From positions 1-64,000 of the forward strand of contig CAJNDS010000602.1 of assembly GCA_905221605.1 (NCBI GenBank): a DNA stretch of 64,000 nucleotides. The letters are read 5' to 3'. Both the position numbers and the translations under genes were made by a program. Positions 19,549 to 28,476 of this stretch are shown piece by piece (positions within the stretch are counted from its first letter, which is position 1; the number at the start of each line of letters is the position of its first letter). The stretch comes from Symbiodinium natans. Its lineage: Eukaryota; Sar; Dinophyceae; Suessiales; Symbiodiniaceae. The notes under the pieces were generated by a model, which saw only the letters and a list, made by a program, of their open reading frames with translations, was not told where the DNA came from and made no database searches.

Positions 19549-21284
19549 TCCTTTTCGTTCGCCAACGATCCTTCGAGCCTGAAGAAGAAGTGGCCAGTCA
19601 CTTCGACCGCCAGCCCTGACTTATCCGCGAACCCCAGCTCCTTGACTCGTTCAGTAGCAAACCTTGACGGTTCATCTGCTATGTTGGATTCGGTTCCAAC
19701 TCGACCGAACCATGGCACGAGCCCATGCTCCGTTTCAACAACTGTCAGATCCCTGACAATGGCTCCCGCCACGTCTTTCTTCGCAGTTCCTGCGACAAGC
19801 GCGTATCTCGCGGCATCATTGTCAATATAAGAGACTACACCGATCCCAGCGACAGTCTCTCTGTCCGACCCGACATTAACCATTAGAAACTCCTTGAAAA
19901 CAAGGAAGCCGATCAGAACGGCCAACATCTCCAATTCATAAATCACTGTCGCTTCGTCCTTCTTTGCTAGGAGGCTGCTATCCTTGTCCGAGACCGGCAC
20001 AGAGAAGAACGAGATCGCGGATCCGGTGCCTGTCAAGAGCACTCCGCCAAGTCCTCCTTTCGTCTCGGCCCCTGGATCGAAGAATGCGTCTGTCAGGATC
20101 ATGAAAGACCTGCACGAGATCCTACCCACTACTCTGGGCTTCTCCGCCCGCAGCAGGTTTGCAAAATCCAAGAGTGCGATCCTCAGTCTCTCTTGAACCC
20201 CGATCGCTCCAGAGAATGCATGGGACGTTATCAGCTTAAGACAATGTCTTCCCAGTCGTCCAAAGCACTGAGATTCAGCAAACTGTAAACGACCCCTCAT
20301 CTGCAGTGCCTCTTCCGTTGTATCAACGAGCAGTTTGACAAGCTCTTCTCTCCTCCTCTCGGTGTTGTCGACCTTAATGAAACCAGAGGTGGCACGCTCT
20401 AAATCAAAGGCGACTCCAAGGGCTTCGAATTTCTGTGACCAATCGGTCGCCTTGTCATCCGAGAGCTTCCAGCCCAAGACCTTCATCAGGCGATTAAACG
20501 ATTCCCACGAGGAGGCACAATCCCTTTCAAGGGCAAGCAAAACAAAGTCGTCGAAAAAGTTCGTAGAGGCCACAGTGATCCCCCGGACGATCAATGTCCA
20601 AAGCGCCCTTGCTACTCTCAAGAAGTAATACACAGCCTTGGTACTCCCGAAAGGTACCGCGACTTGATGGAAGACTTTCGCTTTCTTTTCGAACGGACAG
20701 TAAACTGCCACGTACGAGTACCTGAGGCTTTCCTCAGCCAATGCAAGCTGTCTGTAAGCTCCTTTCAAGTCAGCAGTTTTCCCAAAGATCTTCTTGAACT
20801 TACGTTTTTCTGCGAGGGCTCCCATTCGATAGGCCATCGCCGCGATCTCATCTACAGAATGGACCACAGGTTTCTCGGACACTGTGACTGTGTCGTTGAT
20901 GAGGCTGCTCGAGTAATTGTCAATGGGACGGACCTTATCCGCTTGTCGAATGGGGAACCTGTTGTTAACGAAGCAATCTTGAGGAAGGTCCTTAGGCTCC
21001 AGAGGGCCGACCAGGTGGCCCTTCTCCACCTCCTCCATAGTCTTCTTCCACAGCTCGAGGTCAAGATCTTCATCTCCACACGAAATGGTCCTAGCGAAGA
21101 CCGACGCATTGCATTGTTCCCTCAATTCGTCCAAAGTGCTTACCGAGATCCTTGCCGGTTTCAGTTTAGCATCGAGGACATCAGTAACTGGGACTGGGCC
21201 CACCAACGAACCACCCTGAATCATCTCGTCAACCACAGCGACGTCATCATAGCCCAACTCCTCCAGCATCTCTCTGAAGACCAA
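19542..21284 (-). CDS. Reverse transcriptase-RNase H (DIRS type)
   Basis: Copies the element RNA into DNA and removes the RNA template. RT motifs over residues 110-290: RPIDNYSSS, ADLKGAYRQL (171-180, first catalytic Asp), VPFGSTKAVYYFLRV (210-224) and FFDDF (243-247), replacing the usual YxDD. RNase H follows: D399 (ILTDAFFDP), E450 (YELEMLA), D488 (YIDND), D537 (IADEPSRF). This compact RT-RH pairing without integrase or protease is typical of DIRS elements. The frame is open upstream of residue 1 (a TTG) with family-like sequence ERKVLAPKNLLVFRE, so the true N-terminus comes from the methyltransferase frame by a -1 shift near 21309-21320. Ends in B1. Confidence 0.9.
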   Translation of the reverse strand: MVFREMLEELGYDDVAVVDEMIQGGSLVGPVPVTDVLDAKLKPARISVSTLDELREQCNASVFARTISCGDEDLDLELWKKTMEEVEKGHLVGPLEPKDLPQDCFVNNRFPIRQADKVRPIDNYSSSLINDTVTVSEKPVVHSVDEIAAMAYRMGALAEKRKFKKIFGKTADLKGAYRQLALAEESLRYSYVAVYCPFEKKAKVFHQVAVPFGSTKAVYYFLRVARALWTLIVRGITVASTNFFDDFVLLALERDCASSWESFNRLMKVLGWKLSDDKATDWSQKFEALGVAFDLERATSGFIKVDNTERRREELVKLLVDTTEEALQMRGRLQFAESQCFGRLGRHCLKLITSHAFSGAIGVQERLRIALLDFANLLRAEKPRVVGRISCRSFMILTDAFFDPGAETKGGLGGVLLTGTGSAISFFSVPVSDKDSSLLAKKDEATVIYELEMLAVLIGFLVFKEFLMVNVGSDRETVAGIGVVSYIDNDAARYALVAGTAKKDVAGAIVRDLTVVETEHGLVPWFGRVGTESNIADEPSRFATERVKELGFADKSGLAVEVTGHFFFRLEGSLANEKEG

Positions 21285-22837
21285 GAGGTTCTTTGGGGCA
21301 AGAACCTTCCTCTCTCCTCGTTCATGTCAGCTTTAAGGCTGGCCTCGTCGTCGGCAAGCTCTTTCACCCGGGCTTCCCACTTTGACAGCCAACGTTCCCT
21401 GCTTTGTCTGACAAACGCAGGTTTCTTAACCAGCAACTCCAAGGTCTCCTGCAATGAGGGATTCGTAGAAGAGAGCTTGTGGCACGGGTGGCCTTTCCTC
21501 GCAGCTTCCCGTATGAACTCAATGTGGGTCCAGGGGATGCCGATCCTGAACACTTCATGTTCGGGATGCTTGTTCAAGATCGCAGATAAGTGCGGGCTGA
21601 GTCTACCCCCTTTCTGAGACCGCGACAGGATCTGCGAGCCTCGGGGGAGCCGAGGCACAGCTGGTAAAGCCACGGTGCTATCCGGCACGCTCCAATCCTC
21701 CAGCAAGCGTTTCCCGCGCTTGAGCGCGGAGAGTTCAGGGCTCGGTCCGACGATGTACACTATGCACTTCCACTCATCTACCAGGGGAAACACAGGCGTA
21801 CCCCTAGCTTGCACGTTGGCGTTCTCACGAACGCCTTTGTTCACAGCTGAGTGTGACACGCAGCAAACGCCTTGAGAATTTAGAACATCTTGAAGCATGG
21901 CCGCCCACTCTGTGCAGAGACCAACTGGATACGCAGCCTCTTCTGCAGTAGCCCAGCTTCCATCGGGTTTGCGCCCCCAAGGGGCGTGAGCCACGCAACC
22001 CGGGCAAGTTCTGGCTAGGAGTTGCAACTGCTCCATGTTCCCGACTAGTCGGGTCCACTTGGGCCTAGGTCCCCCGAAAGCACACGCTTGGAGGTCGACC
22101 GTGACATCGGCCGAAGACTGCACCGAGGTCCAAGCTGATGTCAACCAAAACAGGCTGTTGCGTGGGTTCTCAACTACCCAAGGAATGTTAGCTTCTTTGC
22201 ATAAAGCCACCACTCTGGCAGTGAAGTGATAGAGCTTGTTAGCAGCTTCAACTCTGGCCGCTTGTCGCTCGTTCAAGCCAGGTAGGCCGTCAGGCCACTG
22301 ATCTGACCTGAGTGAGCCCGGCCCTCCGCGGCCTTTGATTTCTCGAGCCCTGGAGGCCGTTCCACACGGCGGTGCTAAGGAAACGGCCGCAATGGACCCA
22401 GCGCGCAACCAAGACGTGACGATACCCTGGTGATCAAACCGTGTCAAATCCAAAGATATGACTGGGCCTCGGGCATGCCTGTAACGGATGTGATCGATGC
22501 CATATGCTAGCATCCCTCTATCCAAGCAAGCCGCGGTAAGGCGAGCTGAACCCGCGAAAATTTCAAGGCAAGCTTTGGAGCCTGCCGAGGAGAACTGTCC
22601 GCTTATCCGAGTCTGTGGCACATCTGGCTGTGCCTGCAAGGAAAACGAAGGAGGTCCAGTCAAACTGGATTCGGTAGGAGCGTCTGTGGAAATTTCCGCA
22701 TCTGCGCTGGACGGCAAAGCAGCTAACTCTGCCCTCTGAGCGCTTCGCTCTTCTGGAAAACACTGTGGGTCGGGACCGATTGGCTCTGATTCCTGAGGCT
22801 GCCCCGACAAATCATCCTCAGGGAAGCCGTCTGCCTG
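21221..22837 (-). CDS. C5-cytosine methyltransferase-like protein of the retroelement
   Basis: SAM-dependent Rossmann-fold protein. Counting from a TTG at 22810, LEIFAGSARLT (82-92) matches motif I, SLAPPCGTASR (145-155) the PC catalytic motif IV, and VVENPRN (212-218) the ENV-type motif VI, so cytosine methylation of DNA is the expected activity. The region after residue 300 is probably a linker to RT. There is no ATG at its head: the frame follows the Gag-like ORF without shift across a single TGA (22840-22838). The last ~25 codons after 21320 look out of frame, consistent with a -1 shift into RT. Capture of cytosine methyltransferases by dinoflagellate retrotransposons has been reported; classical DIRS elements carry a different, adenine-type domain. 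Confidence 0.75.
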   Translation of the reverse strand, partial: QADGFPEDDLSGQPQESEPIGPDPQCFPEERSAQRAELAALPSSADAEISTDAPTESSLTGPPSFSLQAQPDVPQTRISGQFSSAGSKACLEIFAGSARLTAACLDRGMLAYGIDHIRYRHARGPVISLDLTRFDHQGIVTSWLRAGSIAAVSLAPPCGTASRAREIKGRGGPGSLRSDQWPDGLPGLNERQAARVEAANKLYHFTARVVALCKEANIPWVVENPRNSLFWLTSAWTSVQSSADVTVDLQACAFGGPRPKWTRLVGNMEQLQLLARTCPGCVAHAPWGRKPDGSWATAEEAAYPVGLCTEWAAMLQDVLNSQGVCCVSHSAVNKGVRENANVQARGTPVFPLVDEWKCIVYIVGPSPELSALKRGKRLLEDWSVPDSTVALPAVPRLPRGSQILSRSQKGGRLSPHLSAILNKHPEHEVFRIGIPWTHIEFIREAARKGHPCHKLSSTNPSLQETLELLVKKPAFVRQSRERWLSKWEARVKELADDEASLKADMNEERGRFLPQRTSWSSERCWRSWAMMTSLWLTR

Positions 22838-24088
22838 TCACAGCTTCTTGGGTTTGAGCGGGCATTGTGATACTGGGTGATCCCCACCGCACGAAAAGAT
22901 GATGCAAGTATGGTCACCTTTGCCGCAATTGGGGTCGGAACACTGACCCAAGTTCCATCCGTAACAAACACGGTTGCCCTTCTTGTTGGTGGCCGAGGCT
23001 CCCGCGTAGCGCAAGGGCGCTGGTAACCAGTCGCCTTTGGAGGACTTACCTTTTCCTCCTTTTGTATCACGAGCATACTTGCCATAGCCTTTGGGCTGGT
23101 AACGCCCCCACTTACCCCCGGCAACGCCTGCAGGGAAGGAAGACGTGGCTTTGCCTCCAAACTTACCCTTGCCTTTCTTGCCCTTGCCGTCTGTGTCGGG
23201 CAAAGGGAGCAGAGCAACGATGAGGTCGTACTTTTCTAAGACCTCAGCAATCGCCTTGTCCAACGGCAATGTTCCATCGGCCTTAGCCCGGATGTCCTTT
23301 CCGTCTTCACCCAGCTTTGCGAAGACCAACTTGTCGGCCCTCAGTGTTTGGCGAAGGGACACCTTGCGATAGCCAGGCTGAGCCGGCTTGGTGATGAAAC
23401 GAAACAAAGCATCGAGATATTTCTCGTGAGCCTGCCAGCTGATAAGGTTGGCAAAGGCATAAGCAATGCCTCTGCGTCGCAAGGCCTGCAGGACCTGGAG
23501 AGCACCTTCAATCTCACGATCGTCCAATGATGAGTCATCCTGAACAGTGAGCTTGCCATCCTCCAAGGAAATGGACTTGACTGGGGCCCTAAGGTTCTGA
23601 ACCTCAGCTTCTCTGGAATGGCATTTTTCCGGTCCTAAGTACTTGAGAGTCCTCGATTCCCACTGCTGCATGGTAGCATCAAGGAGCGCATGCGAAGGTT
23701 CGAGTTCCCCCGAAATATCTATGCCGGTGAGGTCGTTTCGGAGCTTGTCCAAGCGAGCATTGCGCTCCGCCAAGCCCACCTTCTTACTGGTGGTGCCTTC
23801 CGGATGTTCGGCTATGTCCTTAAGAGAGGCAACCAAGAGAGTCTGAGCCTCCAGCATTAGGCGTCTGAGCGACGCTTTCTCTCCAAAAGTGATGTCAGCA
23901 ATCAACGTTATCGCCCATTTGTCGAACTCCTCCGCCGGAAGTACCTGACCAGGCTGGCCCACACAGAAGGCCACCTGAGACAAAGTGTGAACCCCTTTCG
24001 TGTTGAGTGCATTGACCACTCTTTCCTCCAAGGAAATCTCACCAGCTCTTTGTTTGAAGTACGCCTTGGAGTCAACAATGCTCGTCAT
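22838..24088 (-). CDS. Gag-like protein with CCCH zinc finger
   Basis: Start chosen at ATG 24088 (MTSIVDSKAYFKQRAGEI), where family-like sequence begins; the frame is open 73 codons further up without such features. About 416 residues: a helical N-terminal domain (VHTLSQVAFCVGQPGQ, then a long segment with LxAERNARLDKLR), a Gly/Lys-rich basic linker (KGKGKFGGK) and a C-terminal cysteine region VCYGWNLGQCSDPNCGKGDH (C-x7-C-x4-C-x4-H), then CxxxC-type residues. It probably packages element RNA in a capsid-like particle. I recognise this type from dinoflagellate genomes. It ends KKL-TGA with the methyltransferase frame directly in phase. Confidence 0.75.
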   Translation of the reverse strand: MTSIVDSKAYFKQRAGEISLEERVVNALNTKGVHTLSQVAFCVGQPGQVLPAEEFDKWAITLIADITFGEKASLRRLMLEAQTLLVASLKDIAEHPEGTTSKKVGLAERNARLDKLRNDLTGIDISGELEPSHALLDATMQQWESRTLKYLGPEKCHSREAEVQNLRAPVKSISLEDGKLTVQDDSSLDDREIEGALQVLQALRRRGIAYAFANLISWQAHEKYLDALFRFITKPAQPGYRKVSLRQTLRADKLVFAKLGEDGKDIRAKADGTLPLDKAIAEVLEKYDLIVALLPLPDTDGKGKKGKGKFGGKATSSFPAGVAGGKWGRYQPKGYGKYARDTKGGKGKSSKGDWLPAPLRYAGASATNKKGNRVCYGWNLGQCSDPNCGKGDHTCIIFSCGGDHPVSQCPLKPKKL

Positions 24089-24212
24089 GGCCAAGAACCT
24101 AATTACAGCTGTGAACCCAAACTCCGGTAACATGGAGCGGTCAAGCCGACGGCACCCAGGCGAATGCGGCAGGCAAAGCAAGAACCTTAGCGTTTTGACC
24201 TCTTGCACACTC

Positions 24213-25946
24213 TTAGGAGTGAAAACAGGTTTTGCACTGTGGCAGAAGCTTAGCTCTGTCCAACGACACACGAGGGTACGTAGCCAAGAATGGGCGACCG
24301 CAAGCAAATTTGTTAGCTGCAGCGACCCTCCGGTGAACTATCGTGCTCTGAGGATGCGACCAATACGTGTCAACACCTAGTGCCGGGGCCTCTGGCGCCG
24401 AAGATTCTGATAAGACCTCCAAAGCTTCGTCTGACTCCTGACCAGGATCAGTTGTGCCTGTGGGCGCCTCGCAGGCGGCCGCTTTCAAAAGGGTATCCCT
24501 TGAGTGCCCGGCCGAAAATACCCCGCTGCGGGTAGCGTCTGGGTGAAAGAAGCCAGCTCGAACTGCCGACAACACCACCTCTAACTCTCGCAAGGCCTGC
24601 GCTTGTATATCACGCCCGTATACAGCGTCGGATCCAGCCGCAGAGTCAGCGTGCCGCCCTAAAACACGTCTAGATTCACGGCTCAGGCCGAATTTACAGC
24701 ACCAGACAAGCAAGGTGGCTTTCAAACTATGACTGGTAAGCCCGGCGTTTGGTCGAGGGAGCAAGCCCTGCAACCACTTAGAAATTTCACCGGACTCTAA
24801 GGGCTCGGCCGTCCAGAGTTCATCCTGCTTGGGCGCAGGCAAGAAAGGTTCCTTGTCAAGTTGCATCGGGAGACCGGCTTGGGTTCTCACTTCTATGAGG
24901 GTATCTCCAAAAGGCTTCTGGGCGATGCCCCTTCCAGGAAGAACAATGGGAAGCATGCGGTGCTTCTGGATGTCGAGTCGCGCCGTTTTGTGCGACAAAG
25001 TCTGCATCTCGATAAAGCCCTGATCCCAGGATCCATTGGGGGGCCGGTCCCACTGGATACTAGCAATTTCTCGCACATCGGAGGCACGACACCTCCCATA
25101 CAGCATACCGAGAAAATGAGCAGCCCCTGCACGGTCAACTATATTGACACCATCATTGTTGGCAATGTCATGCAGCTGCAAAACTTCCGCCACAGTGAGT
25201 GCTGGGGCGGGTCGCCAGGGGTTTTTATCCTGAAGACAGCCAATAACAGCTCCATGAATGCGAGGACTGGAAAAGACCATCGTCACAATTTTCAGCCCCA
25301 AAGTGTGGTAGCTCCATCGCACAGCTTTCAGGGTTGTGCTCATTGTAGAAGGCGCAGATTTGTGATCCTTCAGGACACACTGGACGTACCTCCAAACTGA
25401 GGACTCATCAATCTTCACAGAAAAGCAATGTTTGAACATCCAACGCATAAAGGTACGCAATGGGCCAGCATGCTTGATGATTGTAGCCGGTGCCTGCGGG
25501 AGGAGTACTGCATGGAGGGTTTCGGACCCTTCGATGCCCAGTGCCTGATCCTCTTTGATCAATTCGACGATCATAAAATGCTCCGGGAATTCAGTGATGA
25601 CTGCTTGAATCTTGTCGACTGCGATAGCTCGTTGATTAGCCCCTGTTCCGGGCCTTTTGACAGAAACAGCCCGGCTCCAGGCAATCTCAAAATCGGCTTG
25701 TGCTCTCAACTGTCTCTTAGGCGCTGACGAGCTCGCAGGTCCCTGACTACCAGTCGAAGCCGCAACGGTCAAGCCTTGCTGCGAAGGGATCGACAACCTG
25801 GCCGGAAATGTCGCCTTTACGGGGTCGAACACAGGCAAAGTAGCTGGCAATTCCCAAGGCTGTTTTGGCAGCCCACTGTCACGGTACCGCTGGTATAAGT
25901 GATTCAAAAGATCAGCTTTCAACTTAAGGTCCTGGCCCGATTCCAT
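24213..25946 (-). CDS. Tyrosine recombinase (retroelement integrase)
   Basis: 577 residues from ATG 25946; the same frame is open to a GTG at 26096. An N-terminal SAM-like helical DNA-binding domain (about residues 140-240) is followed by the catalytic domain. YGRCRASDVREI (283-294) carries the first catalytic Arg, HSLKAT (406-411) the H-x-x-R box with Lys in place of Arg, LGRHAD (429-434) the second His, and Y443 in VYGRD the nucleophile. It should join a circular DNA copy to the genome by strand exchange, explaining the lack of target duplications. The R-to-K change in the HxxR box needs comparison with relatives. The ~80 C-terminal residues are not family-like. Confidence 0.85.
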   Translation of the reverse strand: MESGQDLKLKADLLNHLYQRYRDSGLPKQPWELPATLPVFDPVKATFPARLSIPSQQGLTVAASTGSQGPASSSAPKRQLRAQADFEIAWSRAVSVKRPGTGANQRAIAVDKIQAVITEFPEHFMIVELIKEDQALGIEGSETLHAVLLPQAPATIIKHAGPLRTFMRWMFKHCFSVKIDESSVWRYVQCVLKDHKSAPSTMSTTLKAVRWSYHTLGLKIVTMVFSSPRIHGAVIGCLQDKNPWRPAPALTVAEVLQLHDIANNDGVNIVDRAGAAHFLGMLYGRCRASDVREIASIQWDRPPNGSWDQGFIEMQTLSHKTARLDIQKHRMLPIVLPGRGIAQKPFGDTLIEVRTQAGLPMQLDKEPFLPAPKQDELWTAEPLESGEISKWLQGLLPRPNAGLTSHSLKATLLVWCCKFGLSRESRRVLGRHADSAAGSDAVYGRDIQAQALRELEVVLSAVRAGFFHPDATRSGVFSAGHSRDTLLKAAACEAPTGTTDPGQESDEALEVLSESSAPEAPALGVDTYWSHPQSTIVHRRVAAANKFACGRPFLATYPRVSLDRAKLLPQCKTCFHS

Positions 25947-26121
25947 GCTTTGACTGTGAGCCAACAAAATCGTCCACTCAAAGGCAATGGACCCTTGCAC
26001 ACGGGGGCACGCCCAACCAGCCCTCCGGCCACACCTGTGCAAAACTATGGACTGCACACAGCACTTCTTTTCAGGGAAGGGATGCTCAATCTCCACGGCT
26101 GTCGTTGCGAGGTTTCACCTC

Positions 26122-27357
26122 CTAAGAGGGGAACGTGACAGCTACGCCCCTGATGCGGGCCACATCGGTGCGAATACACCATGCGTCCGTGCCTCTGGCG
26201 AGGCCAGCCTTTCGCGTGGCCACTTGCAACCTTTGGTTGCCTCCAGCACTCAGCACGACGTGTTTGTCGATCGCACGCACTTGTCCAAGCACGAGGGCAT
26301 CTTGTTGCCCCTTCCCGATGGAAAGGGCGTTGTTCAAGAGTTGCTTGAGCACTTCCGAATCTTTGTCATGCTCCAGCCAGCCCATGCAGGCAATCCCAAA
26401 GAACCCAAGCGACGGCAGAACAGTCCAGTTCTGAGGACGAATCATTCCTTCCGCCATGATGTACGGCAGCGACCCAAAGGACGTTCCATGGGCGAAGCTG
26501 TAAGGGAAAGCATCCTGCTCTAACACTTCCCTGTGGAATTCGGAGGTCAGGGGCTTTCCTGACTGCTCTCCGCCATCAAAGACTGGCACCACCAGCGCAG
26601 TCCATCCGCCCCCTTCCATGAGGAAGCTGTTTTCCACATCCGGCCACGCACGCTGGCTTTTGACCAGAGCCTCGGTCAACTTCTTGAGCAGCGATCCCGG
26701 CACATTGTCTTTGTGCATCGTTCCCAGCTCATCCAGGACGCGTTCATACACTTCGTTGTCATAGGCATCGTCCAAGGTGATGGCTGTGCCAGAGTCCCTT
26801 GCTTCCGCTGGGCTAGCAACTCTGCGCAAATCTTTCTTGCAATTTTCGATGGCGATGGACCAGTAGTCCCAGTCAGCCTCCAAGTCATCATCTTTGGCTG
26901 CCGGTCGCGCCTTGAATTTCGGGGTCTGTCCTTTCGGAGCCCCAAACGCCCCCCTTTTCCAATTCCAATTGGACTGCTTCCAAGAACCTCCACTGTTCCA
27001 GCTCCGCTGGTTCTTCCAATCTTCAGCCTTCCAAGAGCTGTCATCATCAAACTTCTTCTTCCAGTCCGAGCTGGAACTTTGATTTCCCCAATTCCAGCCT
27101 CGCCAACTCTTTTCGGGCTCTCTTCTCGCAGGGGGATCCTCCTCAGACTTTTTGTCTTTCTTCTTTTTGTCCTTCTTGGACTTTTTGGATTTCGCATGCT
27201 TCTCATGCTTCTTCTTGCTCGGCCCCTTTTTCTTGTCCTTTCTGGACTTCTTCGAAGCTTTCGACTTCTTCTCTCGTTTCCTGGGAGGCGTCGGCTCCGA
27301 GGGGGAGCTGGAGCTCTCCTCATACGAGCTCTCAGAGCTAGAATCCGAGCTCGACAT
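26122..27357 (-). CDS. Disordered Lys/Ser-rich protein with ADP-ribosyltransferase-like domain
   Basis: 411 residues, ATG 27357. Residues 1-75 are Ser/Glu- then Lys-rich (DKKKGPSKKKHEKHAKSKK), like nuclear localisation or RNA-binding tails. Residues 80-130 are Trp/Asn/Ser repeats (WKKKFDDDSSWKAEDWKNQ). The C-terminal half is globular: FAHGTSFGSLPYIMAEGMI (about 287-305), followed by LGFFGIACMG, resembles the HGT...I...G and GFFG patterns of PARP/ART folds, where the His binds NAD. The full H-Y-E triad is not confirmed. It lies between the coiled-coil ORF and the recombinase within the retroelement and is probably translated from its RNA. It may modify host or element proteins, or be a degenerate Gag partner. 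Confidence 0.6.
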   Translation of the reverse strand: MSSSDSSSESSYEESSSSPSEPTPPRKREKKSKASKKSRKDKKKGPSKKKHEKHAKSKKSKKDKKKKDKKSEEDPPARREPEKSWRGWNWGNQSSSSDWKKKFDDDSSWKAEDWKNQRSWNSGGSWKQSNWNWKRGAFGAPKGQTPKFKARPAAKDDDLEADWDYWSIAIENCKKDLRRVASPAEARDSGTAITLDDAYDNEVYERVLDELGTMHKDNVPGSLLKKLTEALVKSQRAWPDVENSFLMEGGGWTALVVPVFDGGEQSGKPLTSEFHREVLEQDAFPYSFAHGTSFGSLPYIMAEGMIRPQNWTVLPSLGFFGIACMGWLEHDKDSEVLKQLLNNALSIGKGQQDALVLGQVRAIDKHVVLSAGGNQRLQVATRKAGLARGTDAWCIRTDVARIRGVAVTFPS

Positions 27358-27835
27358 GGCGATGGAACACTTTCAAACAGAACTCACGGGCAAAATCCCA
27401 ATCGGCTCGAGTCCACAAAAGATAGACGGAAGTTGCTGTGCCTAACACACACTCCACAGCACGAGCTGTCTGTCTAAAAGCCAACCAGCTCAACAGCCAT
27501 CACGCTGCTTTGGTGTTTCTCACCCACGCTCCGGAGCTCTTTCTGAGCTTTTCTCTGGCTCATCTGAACCATGCTCTTTTTGAGCAAAGCATACTCATTC
27601 TCGCAAAACCTGAACACGACCTGTCGGGCAGGCTGAAGTGAGTCAACAACAAGCAAGACTGAACAATGTGATTCCGATCTAGCACAGCATCAACTGCACA
27701 AAGAAGCAAGTGTTCAATCTGACAGTAAGCTGCGGCCACACTACCCCCATCTGAGGTCGAAGCTGCTGTCTGAAGGTCGAGCCAAAGAGGCCCCCAGATT
27801 CACACAGGTGCACAGTGCTGAACTTGCGCACGGTT

Positions 27836-28303
27836 TCATGGGATTCTGAGGCGGTAACGCAGCCATTGGATGATCGCTGCCCACGCGCTTCTGTCGCTCC
27901 ACTGCGATATAGGCACTCCGAGTGCCCTCAACGCCCCCTGACGGCGGTCTTCTGACATCTCAACCATGCGGCAAAATGCAGTCAAACGAACATTCATATC
28001 CTGCAACTGCCTTTGCATCAAAGGAATCTCAGCTGTGCGCTCTTGAAGTTCACGTACACGTTCTGACAATCCAGCAACTTCCGAACTCAAAATGGTCACA
28101 ACACTCTCCAGTTCAGTGACTCGAGCTTCCAAAGCAACAACGCGATCATTGTCGTCGCTGCATTCACGGCTCCCCCTTCCACGAGAGCGGGACCGGGGAC
28201 GATCCATCAATGGACAACTAACTGGTTCGTCAGCACGGGGAGCCTGTTCAGAAGAGGAGCCTGTTAAGCACCCAGCCCGGTTTGTCAAAATTTTTCCTCT
28301 CAT
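27836..28303 (-). CDS. First ORF of the element: coiled-coil protein
   Basis: 155 codons; ATG 28303 lies inside repeat A1, so the start is carried by the terminal repeat. Arg/Ser-rich region (RPRSRSRGRGSR) then a clear heptad coiled coil (VVALEARVTELESVVTILSS through about residue 115) and a Trp/Arg C-terminus (WAAIIQWLRYRLRIP). RNA-binding plus oligomerising features suit a Gag-type role. Its counterpart A2 leads into different sequence, so only A1 can produce it. About 480 bp separate it from the next ORF (27358-27835), in which I see nothing coding; splicing between them is possible. Confidence 0.55.
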   Translation of the reverse strand: MRGKILTNRAGCLTGSSSEQAPRADEPVSCPLMDRPRSRSRGRGSRECSDDNDRVVALEARVTELESVVTILSSEVAGLSERVRELQERTAEIPLMQRQLQDMNVRLTAFCRMVEMSEDRRQGALRALGVPISQWSDRSAWAAIIQWLRYRLRIP

Positions 28304-28476
28304 TCACTCGGCTTTTCGAGCCGATCACCTTGCAACGAAGAAAGATTTCATCAATGGACAACCATGCACTTCAGGAACCACAAAAGACAACAGTCGGCAC
28401 AAGCTACTAAAATTGCCCCACAATTTTTCCTCTCCCAATAAAGCCCTATCTTCTGCGGGCGCTCGAAGAACGCAGC
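28284..28476 (-). repeat. Split direct repeat A1 (element 5' end)
   Basis: 193 bp matching 19085-19277 at offset 9199 with one visible mismatch (near 28429). Contains CTCGGCTTTTCGAGCCGA, a short dyad (CTCGGCT/AGCCGA) that could be a recombinase-binding arm. Confidence 0.92.

Larger units (their letters stand above)
18227..28476 (-). mobile_element. Complete DIRS-type (tyrosine recombinase) retrotransposon with split direct repeats
   Basis: A 10.25-kb element read on the minus strand. Order from its 5' end: repeat A1 (28476-28284), coiled-coil ORF, ADP-ribosyltransferase-like ORF, tyrosine recombinase, Gag-like, methyltransferase-like, RT-RNase H, B1 (19548-19277), A2 (19277-19085), a 586-bp spacer with a small ORF, and B2 (18498-18227). 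A1/A2 differ at about one base and B1/B2 appear identical. This A1...B1A2...B2 plan is the split direct repeat architecture of PAT/Ngaro-type elements, which insert as circles by a tyrosine recombinase and leave no target duplication. The order with recombinase first and methyltransferase before RT is unusual. Long intact ORFs and near-identical repeats suggest a recent insertion. Confidence 0.9.

Noticed and set aside
20664-21617. 317-codon plus-strand frame opposite RT
   Set aside because: Antisense to the well-supported RT and methyltransferase ORFs; no independent motif.
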